Shown: in pieces, positions 61,356 through 64,000 of the stretch | How the letters are laid out: the number at the start of each line of letters is the position of its first letter | Numbering within the stretch: the stretch's first letter is position 1 | Assembly (NCBI RefSeq): GCF_011682145.1 | Contig: NZ_WHJH01000029.1 | Coordinates: 1 to 64,000, forward strand | Direction of reading: 5' to 3' | Source: Massilia mucilaginosa | GTDB lineage: Bacteria > Pseudomonadota > Gammaproteobacteria > Burkholderiales > Burkholderiaceae_D | Length of the DNA stretch: 64,000 bases | Translations under genes and position numbers: made by a program | The notes under the pieces: generated by a model | The model's input: only the letters and a program-made list of their open reading frames with translations | Databases searched by the model: none | Told to the model about the DNA's origin: nothing

Positions 61356-64000
61356 ATGTTGATACTACCGGGTTCCAATGCCCTGTCCGTATTTCGCAGC
61401 CAACGCCTCCTGAGCCAATTGCAAGCTGTCGCCCCGGCGATTACGGCGGTCCAGGCGCGTTTTTATCACTTTATCGATACCAGCGCCGCGCTGTCGGCCG
61501 ACGACACGTCGCGCCTGGACGCGATGCTGACCTACGGCGAACCTGCCGCGGCAAGCCCGCGCGAGGGGGTGACCGAAGAATTCTTCGTCATCCCGCGCCT
61601 GGGCACCATCTCGCCATGGGCATCGAAAGCGACCGATATCGCGCACAACTGCGGCATGGCGCATGTGCACCGGATCGAGCGGGGGATCGCCTTTTCGATC
61701 AGCCTGAAAACCGGTTTGCTGGGGTCCAGCATCGGCGCGGCCAAGAAGCTCTCCGATCTTGAGACCGAGGCGGTCGCAGCGCTGCTGCACGACCGCATGA
61801 CCGAAAGCGTGCTGCGCAACGCCGACCAGGCCTCCGACCTGTTCCGCGAACTTGAAGCGCGGCCACTGGAATCGGTGGACGTGATCGGCGCCGGCAGGCA
61901 CGCGCTGGAAAAAGCCAACACCGAGCTTGGCCTGGCCATGTCGGACGACGAAATCGACTACCTGTTCCAGGCTTTCAGCATCGCCGGGCGCAACCCGACC
62001 GACGTCGAACTGATGATGTTTGCGCAGGCCAACAGTGAACACTGCCGCCACAAGATCTTCAACGCCGACTGGATCGTCGACGGCATCTCGCAGCTGAAGA
62101 CGCTGTTCCAGATGATCAAGAACACCCACGAGTTGCAGCCGAGGGGGACCATCGTCGCCTACAGCGACAACTCGTCGATCATGGAAGGCGCCACCGTCAT
62201 GCGCTTCTATCCGCGCGGCGCCGGGCACGAATACGCCCCGTCGACGGAACTGACGCACACCCTGATGAAGGTCGAAACGCACAATCACCCGACCGCCATT
62301 TCGCCATTCCCCGGCGCCTCCACCGGCGCGGGCGGCGAGATCCGCGACGAAGGCGCGACCGGGCGCGGCGCCAAGCCGAAAGCCGGCCTGACCGGCTTTA
62401 CGGTCTCGAACCTGATGATCCCGGACGCCGTGCGTCCATGGGAAAACGCGGCCAACGTCAACCAGCCGGCAGCCCAGCGCGGCGCCGCTGCCGTCTACGG
62501 CAAGCCAGACCGCATCGCCTCGCCGCTGCAGATCATGATCGAAGGCCCGCTCGGCGGCGCCGCGTTCAGCAACGAGTTCGGGCGTCCTGTGTTGGGCGGC
62601 TACTTCCGTACCTACGAACAGAATGTGGGCGCGCTCAGCGCCGGCCTGCCCGACGCGGTGTTCGGCTACCACAAGCCGATCATGATCGCCGGCGGCATCG
62701 GCAATATCTCGAGCCAGCACACGCACAAGAACGACATTCCGGTCGGCAGCCTGCTGATTCAACTGGGCGGTCCGGGCATGCGCATCGGGATGGGCGGCAG
62801 CGCCGCGTCGTCGATGGCGACCGGCACCAACACGGCCGACCTGGACTTCGACTCGGTCCAGCGCGGCAATCCCGAAATGGAACGGCGCGCGCAGGAAGTC
62901 ATCAACGCGTGCTGGCAGATGGGCACGCGCAATCCGATCATCTCGATCCACGACGTGGGCGCGGGCGGCTTGTCGAACGCTTTCCCGGAAATCACCAACG
63001 ACGCCAAGCGCGGCGCGATTTTCGACCTGCGCAAAGTGCCGCTCGAAGAAAGCGGCATGGCGCCGAAAGAGATCTGGTCCAACGAATCGCAGGAACGCTA
63101 CGTGCTGGCCATTGCGCCGGAAAGCCTGGCGCTGTTCGCCGCCATGTGCGAGCGCGAGCGCTGCCTGTTCGCCGCCGTCGGCGTGGCCACCGAAGAACGC
63201 CAGCTCAAGCTGATCGATCCGGAACTGGGCAACTCGCCGGTCGACATGCCGATGGACGTCTTGCTCGGCAAGCCGCCCAAGATGCTGCGCAACGTCACCC
63301 ACGTGCACAATGAATTTCCGGCGCTCGACCTGACCGGGCTCGATCTGGCCGATGTTGCCAAGCGCGTGCTGCTGCTGCCGGCGGTGGCCGACAAGTCGTT
63401 CCTGATCACCATCGGCGACCGCACGGTTGGCGGCACCACGGTGCGCGACCAGATGGTCGGCCCGTGGCAGGTGCCGGTGGCCGATTGCGCCGTCACCGCC
63501 ATGAGCTTCGAAGGCTACTTTGGCGAAGCGATGGCGATGGGCGAACGCACCCCGCTGGCGGTGATCAACGCCGCCGCGTCGGGCCGCATGGCGGTCGGCG
63601 AAGCGGTGACCAACATCGCCGCCGCGCCGATCCGCGACATCTCCGACATCAAGCTGTCGGCCAACTGGATGGCCGCCTGCGGCCAGCCGGGCCAGGATGC
63701 CGCGCTGTTCGACACCGTGAAAGCGGTCGGCATGGAACTGTGCCCGGCGCTGGGAATCAGTATCCCGGTCGGCAAGGATTCGCTGTCGATGCGCACGACA
63801 TGGCGCGACGAAGATGCGGCCAAGGCTGACGGCCTTGGCATTGCCAAGGCCGTCACCTCGCCCGTATCCCTGATCGTGTCCTCGTTCGCGCCGGTGTACG
63901 ACGTACGCCGTTCGCTCACGCCGCAGATCAAGCTGGACGCGGGCGAGACCGCGCTGATCCTGATCGACCTGGGGCGCGGCAAGAACCGCCTCGGCGCATC
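61356..64000 (+). CDS. purL: Phosphoribosylformylglycinamidine synthase (5' part, cut by window end)
   Basis: Makes formylglycinamidine ribonucleotide from formylglycinamide ribonucleotide, glutamine and ATP in purine synthesis. The window holds the first 881 codons of the large single-chain form (about 1300 residues in proteobacteria). The N-terminal PurS-like domain ([20 protein letters not shown]) comes first. The linker includes [20 protein letters not shown]. The first synthase half follows with [40 protein letters not shown] and [18 protein letters not shown]. The second half begins around [20 protein letters not shown]. The glutaminase domain lies beyond the window. Confidence 0.96.
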   Translation, partial: MLILPGSNALSVFRSQRLLSQLQAVAPAITAVQARFYHFIDTSAALSADDTSRLDAMLTYGEPAAASPREGVTEEFFVIPRLGTISPWASKATDIAHNCGMAHVHRIERGIAFSISLKTGLLGSSIGAAKKLSDLETEAVAALLHDRMTESVLRNADQASDLFRELEARPLESVDVIGAGRHALEKANTELGLAMSDDEIDYLFQAFSIAGRNPTDVELMMFAQANSEHCRHKIFNADWIVDGISQLKTLFQMIKNTHELQPRGTIVAYSDNSSIMEGATVMRFYPRGAGHEYAPSTELTHTLMKVETHNHPTAISPFPGASTGAGGEIRDEGATGRGAKPKAGLTGFTVSNLMIPDAVRPWENAANVNQPAAQRGAAAVYGKPDRIASPLQIMIEGPLGGAAFSNEFGRPVLGGYFRTYEQNVGALSAGLPDAVFGYHKPIMIAGGIGNISSQHTHKNDIPVGSLLIQLGGPGMRIGMGGSAASSMATGTNTADLDFDSVQRGNPEMERRAQEVINACWQMGTRNPIISIHDVGAGGLSNAFPEITNDAKRGAIFDLRKVPLEESGMAPKEIWSNESQERYVLAIAPESLALFAAMCERERCLFAAVGVATEERQLKLIDPELGNSPVDMPMDVLLGKPPKMLRNVTHVHNEFPALDLTGLDLADVAKRVLLLPAVADKSFLITIGDRTVGGTTVRDQMVGPWQVPVADCAVTAMSFEGYFGEAMAMGERTPLAVINAAASGRMAVGEAVTNIAAAPIRDISDIKLSANWMAACGQPGQDAALFDTVKAVGMELCPALGISIPVGKDSLSMRTTWRDEDAAKADGLGIAKAVTSPVSLIVSSFAPVYDVRRSLTPQIKLDAGETALILIDLGRGKNRLGA

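Overview
The window looks like chromosomal DNA of a GC-rich betaproteobacterium, most likely family Oxalobacteraceae (Massilia, Duganella or Janthinobacterium type). This is inferred from gene order (thrC-moeA-moaD; tRNA-Leu-tig-clpP-clpX-lon-hupB-tRNA-Val-tRNA-Asp-ppiD), protein character and strong GC bias; no database search was possible. Long reverse-strand open frames over nearly every gene are products of that GC bias and are left out.

Layout. 1-1300 is a prophage scar ending in a terminase small-subunit remnant that runs into thrC. 1354-4354 holds thrC, moeA and moaD (+). 4360-13296 (-) is a tightly coupled malonate operon: a TRAP transporter (dctP-dctQ-dctM) followed by malonate decarboxylase mdcA-C-D-E-G-B-H. 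A divergent GntR/FCD repressor gene (13486-14157) and two GTATAC-centred operators control it. 14184-16409 (-) carries a secreted protein of unknown function and a small XRE regulator/alpha-beta-hydrolase operon with a 17-codon leader. 16547-19695 holds a BaiN-like flavoprotein, a GSGD-repeat DUF2807 protein, a DUF1700-type membrane protein and a 45-residue hydrophobic peptide. 19820-22902 (-) is hpnC-hpnD-hpnE, which makes squalene for hopanoids. 23066-27330 (+) is an RND efflux pair, followed by an 80-bp palindromic repeat and a MATE transporter.

28900-38273 is the proteostasis block: tRNA-Leu, trigger factor, ClpP, ClpX, Lon, HU-beta, tRNA-Val, tRNA-Asp and PpiD, punctuated by strong intrinsic terminators. 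38463-42611 is accessory: a large NPQPLPP-motif protein, an orphan primase-like protein and two small coupled unknowns. 42648-46633 has mnmH, a TesA-like esterase whose start overlaps the divergent ybbA, and nnrDE. 46746-54965 has a full-length 5-oxoprolinase, an H1/TonB-like Ala-Lys-Pro protein and a 1.1-kilo-residue WG-repeat protein. 55167-59460 (-) is a lower-GC cassette: an AraC regulator with a membrane sensor, a secreted NTF2-like/DJ-1 fusion and a penicillin-binding-fold protein that has lost all three catalytic motifs. 59471-61102 is a receiver-TPR protein and 61356-64000 is the 5' part of purL.

Most of the window is ordinary core genome. The stretches most worth following are the degenerate serine-hydrolase/DJ-1/AraC cassette, the autoregulated XRE mini-operon, the TRAP-linked malonate operon, the NPQPLPP protein and the orphan primase-like protein.
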